From Tamarix chinensis (lineage: Eukaryota; Streptophyta; Magnoliopsida; Caryophyllales; Tamaricaceae): 64,000 nucleotides of DNA. Every line of letters begins with the position of its first letter. Position 1 is the stretch's first letter. The position numbers and the translations under genes were made by a program. The notes under the pieces are model-generated. The model did no database searches. It worked only from the letters and a program-made list of their open reading frames with translations, and had not been told where the DNA came from. Of this stretch, positions 1-13,829 are shown piece after piece. The DNA is taken from positions 5,043,361 to 5,107,360 of the forward strand of contig CM060172.1 in assembly GCA_030549775.1 (NCBI GenBank), written 5' to 3'.

Positions 1-1250
1 TTACAAGCTTGGTATAATCATATCACAAAACAAGTTATAACATGAAACGCATAAAACATAGCACACGGAATAACATGAAATAACACATGAAAGTCATGGA
101 CCATACTCTAACAATTGCATATAATATGGTTAATATAATGGAAATAAAAATATTAAAACTTTTGGCACAATTTATAGTGATTCGTGACAACCAAATAAAT
201 AAATATATATATTTATATCTTCTACAAAGAGGTCATCCATTTTTTTATTTTAAAAATTCATTGTATGTTTTATTAATGATCTCTCCCTTTTGGCTTATGA
301 GACAAGTTTTCCAATGACATAGTTGGAGATGATTTACATTATTTTACTAAGTTATTTTCTCTAGATCCACTCCAAAAAAAATTCTAACAATACTAGAAAC
401 ACACAACCTCTTCATAATAAATTTTTAAGAGAGTGGTGTGTTGATTATAAGAGTTACTCTCAATTTATAAGATATGAAATTAACAAATATTGTAAGGAGT
501 ATTCTAGCTAGAGGATAAAACTATTAAAATGATTAATCACTGTAGCTGTGAATGTATGAACAACTAGCACAAATAAATTCTCTAGAAAAATCAAGAAGTT
601 TGAAAGTTGAGATAATTATTTTGGTAATTAGTTAATTTTATTAATACCAAATCATTGTATAAGTACATCTCCACCATCTTTCAAAGCTAAGTAAACTAGA
701 TTAGCAATATATCTAATCTTACATAATACCTCCTATATTTTACACCATATGTAATATTAAGAATTGTAACAAAGCTCTCCTTAATCAATGTGTGAACTAA
801 GATCCAAGGAATAATGGAACGAAGTTGAAATGTTGTTTGAATCCAGTTCATCTAGAGATGTAAGTTACACCAGGAGCTACTATCTTCAATAAGATCCCAT
901 ATCCCCTATGTTTTTGAGTGTGTCTAACCAACCATTAGAGCAATTTGTTCCAAGAACTAGGTTAGAATACAAGGTGCACCAAGTTTAAATACTTATCCAC
1001 CTTTTTTGATCCATTAAGCAATTAGCTAATAGATGATCCCCTGTTTCCTTTTCAATCACACATATGATGCTCTAATCTTCATTTATAACCTCCCCATCTT
1101 CATAATATGATGTGGGTGTGAATATGGAATTAGAATTATGGTGATATTTGGACTCGAATAGGGTGTAGATATTAGGATTAAGACTCAATGATGAGGAATT
1201 AAGAAGGTGATGATTCGAGGTGGTGAATTGAAAAACAAGATATTCGAATA
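1..1250. other. AT-rich intergenic DNA, no gene seen
   Basis: No convincing coding region on either strand. The open frames are short and low in complexity, without recognisable motifs. I see no RNA gene or long repeat here. Confidence 0.5.
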
Positions 1251-1254
1251 TGGA

Positions 1255-1345
1255 AAGATAATTATGAGGATGATTTGATGATGGTGATGGATGAATGATG
1301 ATGATGATTTGACAATGATGTGATGATGAGGATGATGATTTGGTA
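1255..1345. repeat. GATGAT-rich microsatellite, imperfect
   Basis: A run of imperfect GAT/GATGAT units broken by TTTGA and GGTGATG variants. Read as protein it would be acidic low-complexity sequence, but no supporting frame surrounds it, so I treat it as a simple repeat. Confidence 0.7.
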
Positions 1346-1376
1346 ATTAGGGTTTGAAAGTAGAATGTCTTGTGTG

Positions 1377-1464
1377 TTAGGGTTAGGGTTAGGGTTAGGG
1401 TTTGGTTTTGAAAATTAGGGTTAGGGTTTTGAATGGAAAATTAGGGTTAGGGTTTTGATTTTGG
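1377..1464 (+). repeat. Short interstitial telomere-like TTAGGG tract
   Basis: Four TTAGGG units in a row, followed by two further doublets (TTAGGGTTAGGGTTTTG) separated by short spacers ending in GAAAATTAGGG. The unit is mostly TTAGGG rather than the common plant TTTAGGG. The tract is under 100 bp and embedded in ordinary intergenic DNA, so it is an interstitial tract and not a chromosome end. Confidence 0.75.
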
Positions 1465-2849
1465 TATGAGTGGATTATGGAGTATAGAAAGATAGTATTT
1501 AATATCTAATTCACACAGATGAAGATATTAAAGGTTTCAAGATTAATCGTTCACACATATTCGATTAAAATTGAGATGAAGTCACATAGAATTCACTAAG
1601 CAATACTTACAATTTTGATTCGAATTCAATTTCCTCAATCAATGTCCTCTTTAATGTGTGTTCTATGGGGTATATAGCTAAGTTCACCGATTACTAAGAT
1701 ATTTCCATCCACTAGCTAAATGTATATTCTGTAAAAGATAACTGGCTAAATATATAAGAACGTATAATTATTTTCTAACTAATTTTTAACTCAACTAATT
1801 AATTAATTAACTAAACCAATTAATATGCACGTCCAAGTTGCCTTTTATACCCCCATGCACGTGGCCATGCCTTCTATGCATGCCATGCATATGCCATATA
1901 TACCTAGTAGTTTGTATGGTATGTTTCATCTATAACTAGAAATGGAACCATCCATTTGTCTTCAATTTTGTTGGAGATCCCTTCTAAATAAAGAAAAATT
2001 AGTTCCATAATGATGAATGCAAAGTCTTGAGTGTTTGCTCCTACATCATAACCTATCTTTTTGTCTCCAAAGAATTGCGACAAAGAAACCATATGATCAA
2101 TTTGTGTCATGGTAAAGTAACATTCTTCTACACAAAATATGTCGAAGGTTTCATCCCAACCCTTGGTATAATAGTATTATACATTGCAAATGTTGTACCT
2201 TTCATTTCACTTACACTCCTCATCTTTAATGTGTTATAGCATTTCTAATGGAAGACTCATAATTGTTATAAAAAAATCCAAGAATGAAGAGCCTTTATTG
2301 TAAACTCATAAATAAATGTGTGCTTTAGATACACTCCATGGATCCATTAGATCTAAAGTGTTTCTTTTTTTTGTTTGTTTGTGTGTGTTCGTGTCTAACT
2401 AGTTTCCATAATTACTTACCATTAGCAACTTTGTTTGAAATAGGTAGGTGTTTCAACCCTGATCCTCCATAAGCTTTTGGTTGGCAAATAATATACAACA
2501 CAGCTAAAACCTTATTGGTATTTTCATCTAAACTAGTGTAAGCTGGTATAACAAATCATTTTTACATAGCGTAGGACCTTTTCGTTTGGTAGGATGATCA
2601 GTTGTGCCAAAAAACCCTAGATACCTCTTAGCACTAAATATATTAATTGTATTTTACCAATATAGTTAAGGTGTATTGAGGTCTAGCACTTTACCTTTTC
2701 CAGTAGCCTATCCAATAATGGGTGGTATTGATTTATACTCAGTCGAGTTATATCTATTGGAACTCTTAGGTATCAAAAGGGGAAATGATCCTCTAAACAT
2801 CCAAGTAGAGTTCAGATTTGTTTATTGTGAGTCAGAGAAGCATCACCAA

Positions 2850-3480
2850 AGTAAGAATTGATTTTGGTAGGATTCACCTTTAATGCTGACATCCTCCGAA
2901 ACTCCACTACTTTTTTCCTTTATCAGAGTAGTAGATGTGATGTTGCCTTTGCAGAAAACTAGTAGGTCATATTTGAAACAAAGATATAGAATGTCGAGTT
3001 CTTCATATCCTAGGTTAACCTTAAAACCATCAACCTCCCATAATTGTTGTAAACTCCTATGTAAAAACTCCATGATTAAGAAAAAAAAAAGATAAGAAGA
3101 CAAGGTATCTCATTGTCTTAAGCCTCTCTTACTTTGAAATAGTATTATGAGGACAATATTTATCTATAATGAGATCCTAACATAAGTACTACAAGGCATG
3201 ATTGACTTAATAAAGGGATTTGGGAAACTATATGAGGAGAGGAGCTATTAGGGAAGATTTTAATCTAGAATATCATATGTTTTCTGAATATTAAGCTTAA
3301 ATATCATTCTAGTCCATACATTCTTTTAATTGTAGTGCTTTACAAGTTCACTTACCACCATCATATTCTCATTAAGTAGTATACCTTTCACCTTTTAGAA
3401 TGTCATCTTGAGATACACCTTGTATAAGATGGTGTAGTAGACTATAGGTGTGTATTATCTAGCTTTGCTTGGATTAGGCA
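2850..3480 (-). pseudogene. LINE reverse transcriptase domain remnant
   Basis: The minus frame around 3,103-2,843 contains LIMEFLHRSLQQLW followed by LDILYLCFKYDLLVFCKGN. In intact plant LINEs the second stretch carries the catalytic F/YADD; here the aspartates are partly lost (FKYD). Upstream on the minus strand, pieces resembling LRQGDPLS, a palm-domain K-AYD motif and LIPKV-NPS are spread over several frames. The domain is non-functional. Confidence 0.75.
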
Positions 3481-3589
3481 CCTGTGGATTAAGAGCGACA
3501 GCTATTGTTTAGCTACTATAATAAATGACCAGATATCTATAAGCCCTCCATTCCTTATACTAAATCATCCCCAACTCCATCACCCTTGC

Positions 3590-4545
3590 TTTGCACAAAA
3601 CATAGTTTTTGCTTAAAAATAGTTTTATGGAAACCAATAAGAAATCCAGGGTTATAATTTTTTAAGGTATTCAATAAATCATATAAAATAAGATAAATTT
3701 ATTTACAAATAATAGAAATCTCAATTATAGGTTGCTGAAAAATAGGGTCTTCATCACTACTCCTTAAACAGAACCTTGTCTCAAAATTTGGCTAGGGTAG
3801 AGACGAAAAACTAAAATCCAATTTGAAACAATGAATAAAGATTTGGTTAGAAGAATATAAGGAAAGATATGATTGAAACAAGTTAGGCCACTGTAAAATG
3901 AATAACTTAAGGCTCAAAGAGATAAGAGAAATAAGGAAGCAACACACAATGGCATCAATTACTAGGAAAGCTCATAGGTTTTCAACATACACACAAGAGT
4001 ATAACAACTCAACCTATCCTCAAACCACACTATATGCTTCCTATTAACTCTAAGGATATGTAATCCTCTACCAAAACCCATATTACACTTATTTCATATC
4101 ATGCCAAATTGTTTATAAAAACCTTATAAGATCATCAAATGGGTGGAAATGTACAAGATGAATAAAATCTAATGGGGTAATTATCCTCTTAAAAGGAAAT
4201 AAACAAGGATAGCTAATAAGACATCAAAGCAAACACATAAATGCCACCAAGGCTAACCCAAGCACATTTATTATAACTAACCTAGTATTTTAAAATCAAA
4301 ATTGAAGAAACATAAAAACATTTAGGATAGATAAACCAAAGCTCGATATCAATTTGTAACATCATGTGTTTCACTAAATATTATTTTCACGTAAAAAATT
4401 ATTTTGCAAAACCCTAATAATAAATATAGGGCTTCTAGTCATTTAAGGGATGTAATAAATCATGTAAGATAAAGTATCTTTTTCTTCAAATAATATAAAT
4501 CCTACTTAAATTTGAGTTTTCTAAAAAAATGATGTATTACACCAA
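3590..4545. repeat. Small inserted element with direct-repeat ends inside the LINE
   Basis: Two diverged direct repeats flank this block, about 3,600-3,740 and 4,375-4,530. Each carries ATAAATCATRTAARATAA followed by a run of T/C and then AATAATA-AAATC. The block lies between the RT and endonuclease parts of the LINE, so it inserted after the LINE did. The internal 600 bp shows no coding region. A small non-autonomous LTR element (TRIM-like) is one explanation. The ends and a target duplication were not resolved. Confidence 0.4.
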
Positions 4546-6619
4546 TGATATCCCGAGTGCTATTGGAAAATGTTAAATGAAACCATTAAGAAAGGGTTTT
4601 TGAGGTCCCCCATAGGGAACATGGATTATGTGCCCCCATAATAGATGGGTTGGAGTAAGGATTTCCCACTCTGTGTGGATAATTTCATTTACCTACATTG
4701 AGGTTTATTCAAGAGCTCTAATTATGATGTCCTAGTTCCTAAAAACTATCGATAAAGGTTCAAGGATTATATTTAGATATCTACCTCATCCCTTAATTCA
4801 TGCCTTGTACGAGTAAATAATTTATGCACCCTATTATAAGATTTTCTAATCTTCACATAGGTAAAGAAATAAGGAGTATTATGATCCCTTATATCTTTAT
4901 ATACTCAATATGTAATTTTTATTTATATAGAAATTCCTCCTTACCTACCCTTTGTTTCCACTCTGTTGATGCTACTCTTTCTTCATGAATCAAAATAATA
5001 TTGTGGAGTTGAGTTTGGAATAGTTGTTGTAGTTCCATCAATATAAAACTTGCTTGCATTTTTCTTTTATGGGTCACATGCCCCAAATCTAGCTATATTA
5101 ACATCTTGTGTTTTCATTTTTAATCTCTTCAATTTTTTTACAACTTAGAAAAATATCTCCCTTGCACACTTTGACTCCATACATCTTCTACCAAACATCT
5201 AGACCTTTTTTTACCTAATGATTACATAATTGAAATAGCCTAAGGGTACCTAATATAGTTTTTTCTAGTTCTTGTAGTAGCATGCCTAAAATTGTGTTTA
5301 ATCATCAAGGAAAAATGTTCTCTAGGTACAATTTACCAACACTATCTAGTCTACATCCCAAACTTGTAAAAGCTCATTGGTTGTTGATAGAAGTGTATAT
5401 AGTGCTTGTGTATTTCAAATTGCCTAAACCATAATGGTGTAAAAAAAATACAAACTTATCCACTTCATTTCTATATATATCTCCTCCCACGTTTTCATGG
5501 GAATCTGATTTTACATTAAAATCCCCCATTAAAACCTAAGGAAGTTGATCTTGAGCCATATTTGCTATCCATCTCCACATTAAATTTCTTTGCATGCCAG
5601 TGTTATATGTATAAAGAAAGGTGGTATGGAAGACTTTTCCATCAACTTTTCTTATGAGTTTAGTGTACCATTGACAAATTATATTAGTTATTTTTTATAT
5701 CACAATCACCATACCCGAACATTACAATGATACTAAAAATTCTATTCCACTTTCCAATTCAATTCCAAACCCTCAATAACTCTTTTTGCTTTATATTGTT
5801 TCATTTGATTCTCTAGTAGCCACAATATACCCAATTTATTTCTTTTAACAAACAGATTCACCTCACTTTTTTTAGGGCTTTGTTAAGTCCTTGAACATTC
5901 TTGGAGGCTAGATTCATTTATTAAGGGTTCAACCTCCTTCCCATGTCACTCTTGCACTACCATCCTTACCATACAATTGTTTTCTTGATGTTAGATTGTT
6001 CATATATGACAACCTAGTCCACACCCTTGCAATTGTATCTAACAATGCCTAATTTACACCTACTTCAATCAATAACCTAGGATATTAAGTTTTCTCTCTA
6101 GATGTAGTGATGCCATCTATGCATATAGGTTTTCTCAATAGGCTACCCACTATGCTCAATGAGTTCTCAAACCATATATGTAATGGTAGTTTAGGAAGAA
6201 AAGTCCAAAGAGGGAAAATAAGCCATACTATTTTATCAAAGCTACTATTTTTAAATCAATGACAATAATATCAACATACCATAAACTAAGTTATTTTCAT
6301 AGCTACCATATATTTCCATCTAGTTGTTTCAATAGTTTTTAGATGATCCAACTGATCATCCACACTTGAGTTAGGAATGTAAGAACAGATGGTGGCCATA
6401 ATCATAGTACTTGACCTGGATTTTCCAATTAATTGTTCAATAGAAATATGGAAGTGTAATATGAGTTGTTCCCATCAAATACACTAGCTACAAATCTACC
6501 TTTTCCACTAAGTTTTCCTTGAGCAGAAGAGTTGGGCATAGAGGACAACATAGTTTGACGCACCAACTGATGTGTTCAATGAACATTTTTTAGCCATAAA
6601 TGATGCTTAAGTGATGTGG

Positions 6620-7230
6620 GAGAATTTATTCCAAATTATAAAAGTCATGAGTTGGATTATTTAATATTAGAGATCATTGTTCTAGCCTTGGTTGAGAAAT
6701 TAGGACGAACTAGCACAATTAAGCTTAATAAAATGCTTATTTATAAGCATGTATTAAAAGGGAACTTAATGGTCATTTTTGGAATATTAATGATACTACT
6801 TGCATGGAATGTTTATGGGGGACATGAATTATTAGCAGGAGACTTTTCATATATTCTAAGCTAAAACACTATATATTATTAGATTTATATAGTTAGATAA
6901 TAATATGTAGTTAGTTATCACCTTATTTTTCAGGTGTGTGTTTGTTATGTTGATTTTGTGCAGGTTTTGTTTTTTGAGATTCTATCTTCTAGTTTTATGT
7001 TATATTTAATATAATATTAATATTGAAGGAGTTGTAGTTCATATATAAAGATTGTGAATTGTAACATTGAATCAAGTTTGAATCTTGTTTAAACCTCTTT
7101 ATAAGTTCTTTTTTAATTTGTGATTTATGTTTGATTAACAATCAAGCACCTGATTTTAATTTATATGTGATTTAATTAGATAGATTTTGCATTCAACTGA
7201 ATACATTCATTTCCCCAATAATAATACATA
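6620..7230 (+). repeat. Dispersed repeat, copy 1
   Basis: About 600 bp with a diverged relative at 40,490-41,060. Shared landmarks in the same order include CCTTGGTTGA, ACTAGCA-AATTA, a central G-rich patch and GTTTGAATCTT near the end. No coding region of its own is convincing; an 82-codon frame at 6,616-6,864 has no motif and no counterpart in copy 2. The type of element is unknown. Confidence 0.5.
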
Positions 7231-7256
7231 ATCACCAAATACACAAATATAATATT

Positions 7257-10239
7257 TGTAATTCCCACAATTTAGCCTTACCTTACTTTCGAGTGATTAG
7301 TATCTTAACCTTTCCTCATACTTTAATCCTATGTATAACCTTAAGCTTTATTTCTTTTATTTTTCCCTTTTCTTTTACCATTTTCACTTTTATTTCTCTT
7401 TTATTCTTTCCTTGGTTCTTATTCCTTGCACAACTCTTTCCTTTTACCCTAATCGAACCCTTTCCTTCGTTTGGTTACACTAACCAAGAAACCCAACTAT
7501 ACTTAAATATTTACTCCATCATCATCACCTCCCGTATTCAAGTGTTGATCACACCCAATCATAAACACACAGGAATTTTTTTGCACTAGACACATACCCT
7601 CTTATTTCTCAAAATCCTCAATGCTACACATTTTTTATTCCACCTATCAACCATTTACCCCTTCATCCCTTCTCTCATCATCTCTTACTCCACCAACCCC
7701 ATCCCTAACCTATTATCTTGTCCCAACTCTCTCTTTTGCACTTATGCCTCCCAAATATCTACCATTTTTCACAACAAGCTCTAACTAGCAAAATGCACCT
7801 CACGGTGCACTAGCATCCTCGACTAAAATACCTCACATTGCAACCCTACACCGACATGAGCTATATACATAGTCACCCTAATTTTAGCCTTATTTCTAAC
7901 CATCCTCATGAAAAAACACCCCAAACATCCACCCCTCATGTTTTACACCTATGGCAATGTGCATAGATAACATAACCATCCTCATTTTACCACCCAAACC
8001 TCATGTAACAACCCCCACCTTTACCAACCTTCACATATCAACAATACACCACCATCAAACCCTAATGCCATAGACCCTTAAAAATTTTAGGACCTCATGT
8101 TCCACCTTCATATACATGAATAGCTCATGCAATATAGCCTACAAAATTCACCTTCCTCATGCAATAAGCCCTCCTTTTTTGCTTCATTTTTTATCTTTTT
8201 CCTTCTTTTTTCTTTTTTTTTTTGCCTTAAATTTTCTTTATTTTTTATCCTACACATATAACCTTGGGGTTTTATTGGATTTTAGGTAATATTTTGGTGC
8301 TCTTAGAGGAGAAGACTTATGGTGTTTTTCTTGGTTAGAGATCAATGACATTTAGGTAAGGATACATGCTATAAATTAAAGGTTTTTGATCCCATGTGTT
8401 CCTTAAATAAAATGCTATGTTAATATGCTTCATTTTATCAAAATCATATTGGTATGGTCTATTTTTGGAAATCATATTGTTAATGTTATACCATGATCAT
8501 TTGATATTGATTATGAAAGCATGACCATTATGTAAAAGTATGTGCTTTTGTAATATAGCTTGGTTAGGCCTTGTCTTGTAACCCTAGCATGTTTGCATGA
8601 TCTATTATTTTAATTGATTTATGAACAATGGGATGGAAATATGTTTATGAATTATCATGATAAAATATATTAAACATTAGAAGTTGATAATATTGGGACT
8701 CGTTGAGATTTGGTGACATGTTTGAGTAGTTCTTGATATTAAGGGTACATGGATCATTTCAAGATTTTTAATGGGGAATTTTTTTAAATGGTGATCATAA
8801 TTAATCTCTTGTGTAACATGATATACTAGAGGTTGAGTATGCTACAAGTTACATAAATGAGATTTTGAGGTGTTTAAGTAAAATAAGGGTAATTTGGTTA
8901 GTTTGGATTAAAAATGGGAGTTCGACATTTCTAAGGATTTATTGGGCTAATATATTTTAAGTATGTTATATGAAATAACAAGGTTAATTATAATTGGAAT
9001 AATTATAAAAAAAGATAAAATAACTTAAATTGAGAATAATTACCCTAGGGGCATGGACATTATCACATGTGCACAACTATATAGTTAAACTTCAATTATT
9101 GAATATGTTGTTAATAATAATATTTAGGATATTAGGATAAATTTGTTTGTTGATCGTGTCTTATAGAGGGAGTTACTCTTATCTTGTAAAATTACATTTT
9201 CATTAGGATGTCATATTTTTTTTCATATTTGGGAAATAATTCATTTTCCAATGGTTACAATTAGTGTGCCTTATTTATTTATTCTATGCATGCATGACAT
9301 TAAAGAGACAAAAAACTAGTGTAATAAGACACTAATATTTTAAGTGAAACTTTTATGAGTTAGGACAGGGTGCACAAGTCTGTTCCCTTGGACAAGAATA
9401 TTGGCTAGGAGCTTTATGCTCTAGGGTTTTACTAGTTCGTTCCGCACAACAAAAATAATGGTCAGGAGTTTTATGACCTAGGATTGAATTAGTCCATTCC
9501 ACTGATTGAGAATAGTGGCCAGGAGTTGTGTTCCCTATTTTTTTTACCAGTCAGTTTCACTAGAGGAGAATAGTGGTAGGGAGTGTTATACTCTAGGTTG
9601 GTTGTGTTGGTTTATATGTTTCTGTTAGCTAAGAATAATAGGGTCCCTAAAATCAAAAAACTAAGTAAATGGAAACGTATAACCATGTATCATAGAACTC
9701 CTATTAGATCCTCTCTTGAACCATTTTTTGTCAAAAATAATATGCGTGTATACTTATTTTATATAATCTTATTTGTTATGCAAGCCTATTTTCTATTGAT
9801 GTGTATTGTTTTATTACTCAATGTGCAGCATATTGATCATACTTTTCACTTGTGCTTCTCATTCTCAGAACTAGAGACCGCCTTATTATGCAAGTAATTA
9901 CTGATTAATGCTTTTTATGTCATTAGTTGTGAGGAGGATATATTCGAGTTTGCGTTAGAGTATGGTCATCAAGATCTCTCTTTCTTTATGGACTAGTAGT
10001 TCTCTATTTTCTATTGTATTAGTTCTCTTCTCTTTGTTTCATAATATTATATCATTATGGGATCACATGTTTCCCACATTTGATCTCCAGGTATAAGTTA
10101 CCTTTTGGCCTTATATTCATCATAGATTTGATATAGGAAGTACCTTTTCTATATTTGATATGGCATGGCACCTCATATTTTTCTATTATTATTTTTCACA
10201 AAAATGAAATTTTTTCTAGTAAATTTTGGGGTGTAACCA
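7257..10239 (+). mobile_element. Diverged Ty3/gypsy LTR
   Basis: Starts TGTAATTCCCACAATTTAGC and ends in AATTTTGGGGTGTAACCA, the same terminal layout as the solo LTRs at 15,101 and 18,004. It has the same internal order: pyrimidine-rich stretch (7,290-8,200), AT-rich middle, then a block at 9,331-9,570 with three copies of the -CCAC-GG-AATAGTGG module. It is followed by a primer-site-like TGTTACTAGAGC at 10,241. The open frame at 7,293-7,589 falls in the pyrimidine-rich part and is compositional. Confidence 0.6.
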
Positions 10240-10480
10240 ATGTTACTAGAGCTTTTGATTAATGAGAATTGTGTTTGAGTTAGAGACTCGATTTTCATGA
10301 TTCTAATTGTTTAAAAATTCTCTAGACTATTTTAAAATTTGAATTGCCGTTGTGAGGAATCGAGAAGTGGGAGGCTTAAGTAGTTTTTATTTGAGTCAAT
10401 TTATTTTATGTAATTATTAAGATATTATTTTCCTAATGTGGTTTTGGTGTTGTATATCATGAATAAATGATTGCGCATAT
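10240..10480 (+). mobile_element. Leader remnant of a gypsy element
   Basis: Directly after the LTR at 7,257-10,239. TGTTACTAGAGC (10,241-10,252) resembles the initiator-Met primer site TGGTATCAGAGC. GTGAGGAATCGAGAAGTGGG (10,355) matches the leader of the element at 14,662 (GTAAGGAATCGAGGATGGGC, 14,801). No gag was found after it, so the element is truncated. Confidence 0.5.
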
Positions 10481-13400
10481 CTACCACATCAAGAATTATG
10501 GTGAGCCAATACACCTATTGACATTACATCCACATTGGATTTGAAATTCCTTCACATATCTAATCGAAGTTACATGGCAGCTATGGGAATGAAAATGAGG
10601 ATGTACCACCTTCCACTTAGCTGTAAGAGAGGATACCTCAAAAATGATTCAAATCCTTTAATATAGTCAATGATGATCGGTGGAAGAGTCCCTAGACACT
10701 TTAGGAGCATCAATAACAATTTGAGAGGAATTTAAGTATGTTATTCAAAGCTACTTTCACATCAAGAGGATTTTATTTTTAGTGATAGAAATACAATAAG
10801 CATAAGGATGTTTATTTTTGTGAGTCCCATCTTTATCGTGCATAACACCACCCATTTTACCATGAGGCCTTGAAGTTAGAGAGTGTAGCTATGCAAGTTG
10901 GTAACTCAACAAGGGCAAGGTCACAAAGGAGATGAAGTGGCCCTACAAGTAGGCATTGGATTGTGATCCTTAGAGATGAGGATGCTTCAATTGTCCCCTC
11001 TCTTTTATATTCTTTTGTATCACTTGTTAACATTTTGTTTACCCTTTTTTTGAGCCTTGTCTTAGACACCATTTAGATTAGGGTTTCAAACCTGAGGCTT
11101 TTGTTGTACCCTTACTTACTTCACGTCTTATCCTTATCCACTTTTATCCCCACTTATGTCCTTTTCTTTGCAATTGTACCACATAATTTGACCTTACAAG
11201 GATCTCTTTTAAGGGGCTATTACCCCAATTTATTATCCCTGACCTTTGCCATGTTTTTCCTTATTGATCCTATTTACAACCTTGTTATCTTTTCTTTTAT
11301 GTCATTTTACCATTGAAATAACCTTTATTTCATTGATCACTTACTTAATATTTATATCCATTATCCTTTAGGGTCATTTTATTTTGAATAAGTACATTGT
11401 AGATCTCTACTACAAGGCTAGACCGGATAAGATCAAGCTTAGTGATTCTTCAACACACAATGAGTTAGCCTTGTATATTCTTAGCACTAAGGTGTGATAC
11501 ACCTATATGAGATTAGTTTCGCTTTTAATGGTCCTATAGAGTAGACATAGAGAAAAAGAGGTGAACTAGGATAAAGAGAAGGACATTCATGTTGCACATC
11601 CCAAGCTCTTTAATACATGTGTGTTAAGATTTTGGGGTCTCCATCTTGATAGAGGGCAGCAACAACTTTCATTAATTTAGAACATGTTTGGCTTGACTTT
11701 TAAATTTTTTTAATAAAATGTAATTTTAGGTTAATTAGAAGTGTTTGGTTTTAATTTTCAAAAGTTATTATAAAAAATTGATCAGTAAAAATTACTTTCT
11801 AAAAGTAATAAACCAAAAGTAGATTTCACCTACTTATAAACTACTTTTACACAAATACGGTATGGTAATTTCTAAATGAAAATATCAATTAAAATATAAC
11901 AACACTATTGCTCCATTTCTACTACTTCAATCTCATACCGCCTCCATTCCATTATGTTTCCATTTCACCTATGCCTCCGTCACTCATCCATCCTAAACTC
12001 ACCTACGGATTTGTTCTGTCACCATTACCTTTTCCATTGATTCGTTGCTTGTTGCTCCATTTCAGACTTTGTTGATTGCTGCTCCATTTCACACTTTATT
12101 GATTTCTACTCCATTTCATTTTTGCCTCCATTTCTAATTTCTCTAATCCCTCTTAAGGTCTCCTTAACATGGTCTGATTTGTAGCGTCACCAATAAACTT
12201 TCTCGTTGCTCATAAATAAAGGTTTCATCTATTCATCCATCCTAACCTTGCCTTCATATACCTATTCTGAAAATTTTATTTACCAAATCAAAAAATGCTT
12301 CAATTAGGGATAAGGAAATCAAATATGAGATTTTAACTTAATTTTGAAGTTTGTTCTCACTTTACTCAATCTTTGACTCAAGATGTAGATCTTCTAATTT
12401 TTGGGCATCAATTTTTCTTCCTCTTCAAATTTTAGGTTTGTTACGTCTTCATTATTTAGATTTTGATACTTTAATCATATTTGAATTATAGATCAAGTAT
12501 TGGAGTACCAAAATCCATTGATATTAATTTTAACAATATTTACAAGGGGATCATTTTGATTATGATGCTTTTTTTTCTTAGGTTCTAAATAGTTTAAAAC
12601 TAGTTTTGAAAATTGCATAATAAAAGATGAACCTATTATTACATTTGCAATGTATATGCAACAACAAATTATTAGCAATTACAACTATAATAGATAGTTA
12701 TTATCCATCCATCAATCATGTGCTTATCCATATAAGCTCTTATTGATCAAAGGATCCTCAATCACAACAAAACTAAAGCCAAGATCAAATTTTGAGGCTC
12801 AATCTTAGGTTCCTAAGATAACAATCTAGATAAGGAAGAACACATCATCTCCATAATCTAAATCAATAGTATATTTAACAAACGATCTTAGGTTGTTGCT
12901 TTAGAAATGGTGTTCGAGACAGATATGTGTGTCTCTGTGTGTGTCATATATACTTCAAGGAAAGTAGTTAATCACAAGTTATTTAAGTTGAAGGATTAGT
13001 TGAATGCAGTGGTCTCTCGGTTCAGTGAGATGTTCATGGTTTTCTAATATTTAATGAAAGCCCTAAGCTTTGTATCTTTGTCAAATACTGTAAATCATTT
13101 TTAACAAAGTTACTATCCTTGTTGTTTTGAGCTATTGTATTCTATTAGTGGGTCTAAGTGATGAAGTTTCCATTAGCTTCTATTTTCTTTAGGCGTTAGT
13201 TTCCAATAATGAGCCCTTATCCTCTTGGAATATGTAGTTCTTGTCAAACATTCCTCTATAATATATCATATACTATTTGGTGAGATTTGATTGGCCTTAT
13301 GCTAAATTTGGTTTTGATTTTATTTTTATTTTTTAATACCTTCACGCATGTAAAAAAAAAAGATAATATTTTAGTGATTATTGAATAAACATATTAATAT

Positions 13401-13829
13401 ACCTAACTTTATGAAATTCTCACTTCTAAATAATTAATCTAATGATAATTTTCTCACTTCTATATTTTATTGCATGAAAATTGTTTAAATCTACATAAAA
13501 GGTTCATTTTCTTCATCCTTTATCCACTTTCCATACCTATACCTATTATTTGACAATGGCACTATTCTATGCCATTTAAAAATTATGTTGTTCTTAAATG
13601 ATGATATGCTTAAATGAGGAAACAATCTAGGTCTCATCTCCCTACCACCAACCATCCACTCTCTCACATGAAAATGACCTTAATTTACACATACATAGCA
13701 AGAAGGAAATGTGTTTAGTGAACAAGGATAAAATATTGGCTCGAGAGTGTTTTGCTTTGAGAAGCTATTTCATTTCATTCCACCGAATTCATAATTGTAG
13801 GCCCCTGCTCATTGTGAATGAAAATATAA
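10481..13829. other. Intergenic DNA without a supported gene
   Basis: No gene found on either strand. Part of it (11,900-12,180) is pyrimidine-rich with repeated CTCCATTTC phrases. It probably belongs to the 5' half of the LTR that ends at 14,661, but I could not find that LTR's start. Confidence 0.45.
11680..11875. mobile_element. Possible MITE-like insertion
   Basis: Begins with TGTTTGGCTTGACTTTTAAA and contains complementary material at its other end (AAAAGTAG, TAAACTACTTTTAC). It is rich in AAAAGT/ACTTTT blocks, as in short hAT-type MITEs. No clean terminal inverted repeat or target duplication was identified. Confidence 0.3.

Larger units (their letters stand above)
1900..6300 (-). mobile_element. 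Decayed L1-type LINE (non-LTR retrotransposon)
   Basis: Minus-strand translation gives recognisable but heavily broken pieces of a plant L1 LINE in the correct order. Near 6,250-5,960 is an ORF1 (DUF4283/zinc-knuckle type) piece with LPLHIWFENSLSIVGSLL and PICIDGITTSRE. Near 5,540-5,460 is the endonuclease motif PWVLMGDFNVKSDS. Near 4,990-4,740 is the linker with HEERVASTEWKQR. Near 3,480-2,850 is the reverse transcriptase, with a PNPSK-type motif, RGLRQGD-like residues and DLLVFCKGNITS. At 2,860-2,400 the C-terminal RT part follows (LLGCLEDHFPF, PKAYGGSGLKHLP). Stops and frameshifts are frequent, so it is a pseudogene. The 5' and 3' limits are approximate and no poly(A) tail or target duplication was found. 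Confidence 0.8.

Noticed and set aside
1377..1464. Chromosome end
   Set aside because: Only a few telomere-like units, embedded in intergenic DNA with a LINE beyond.
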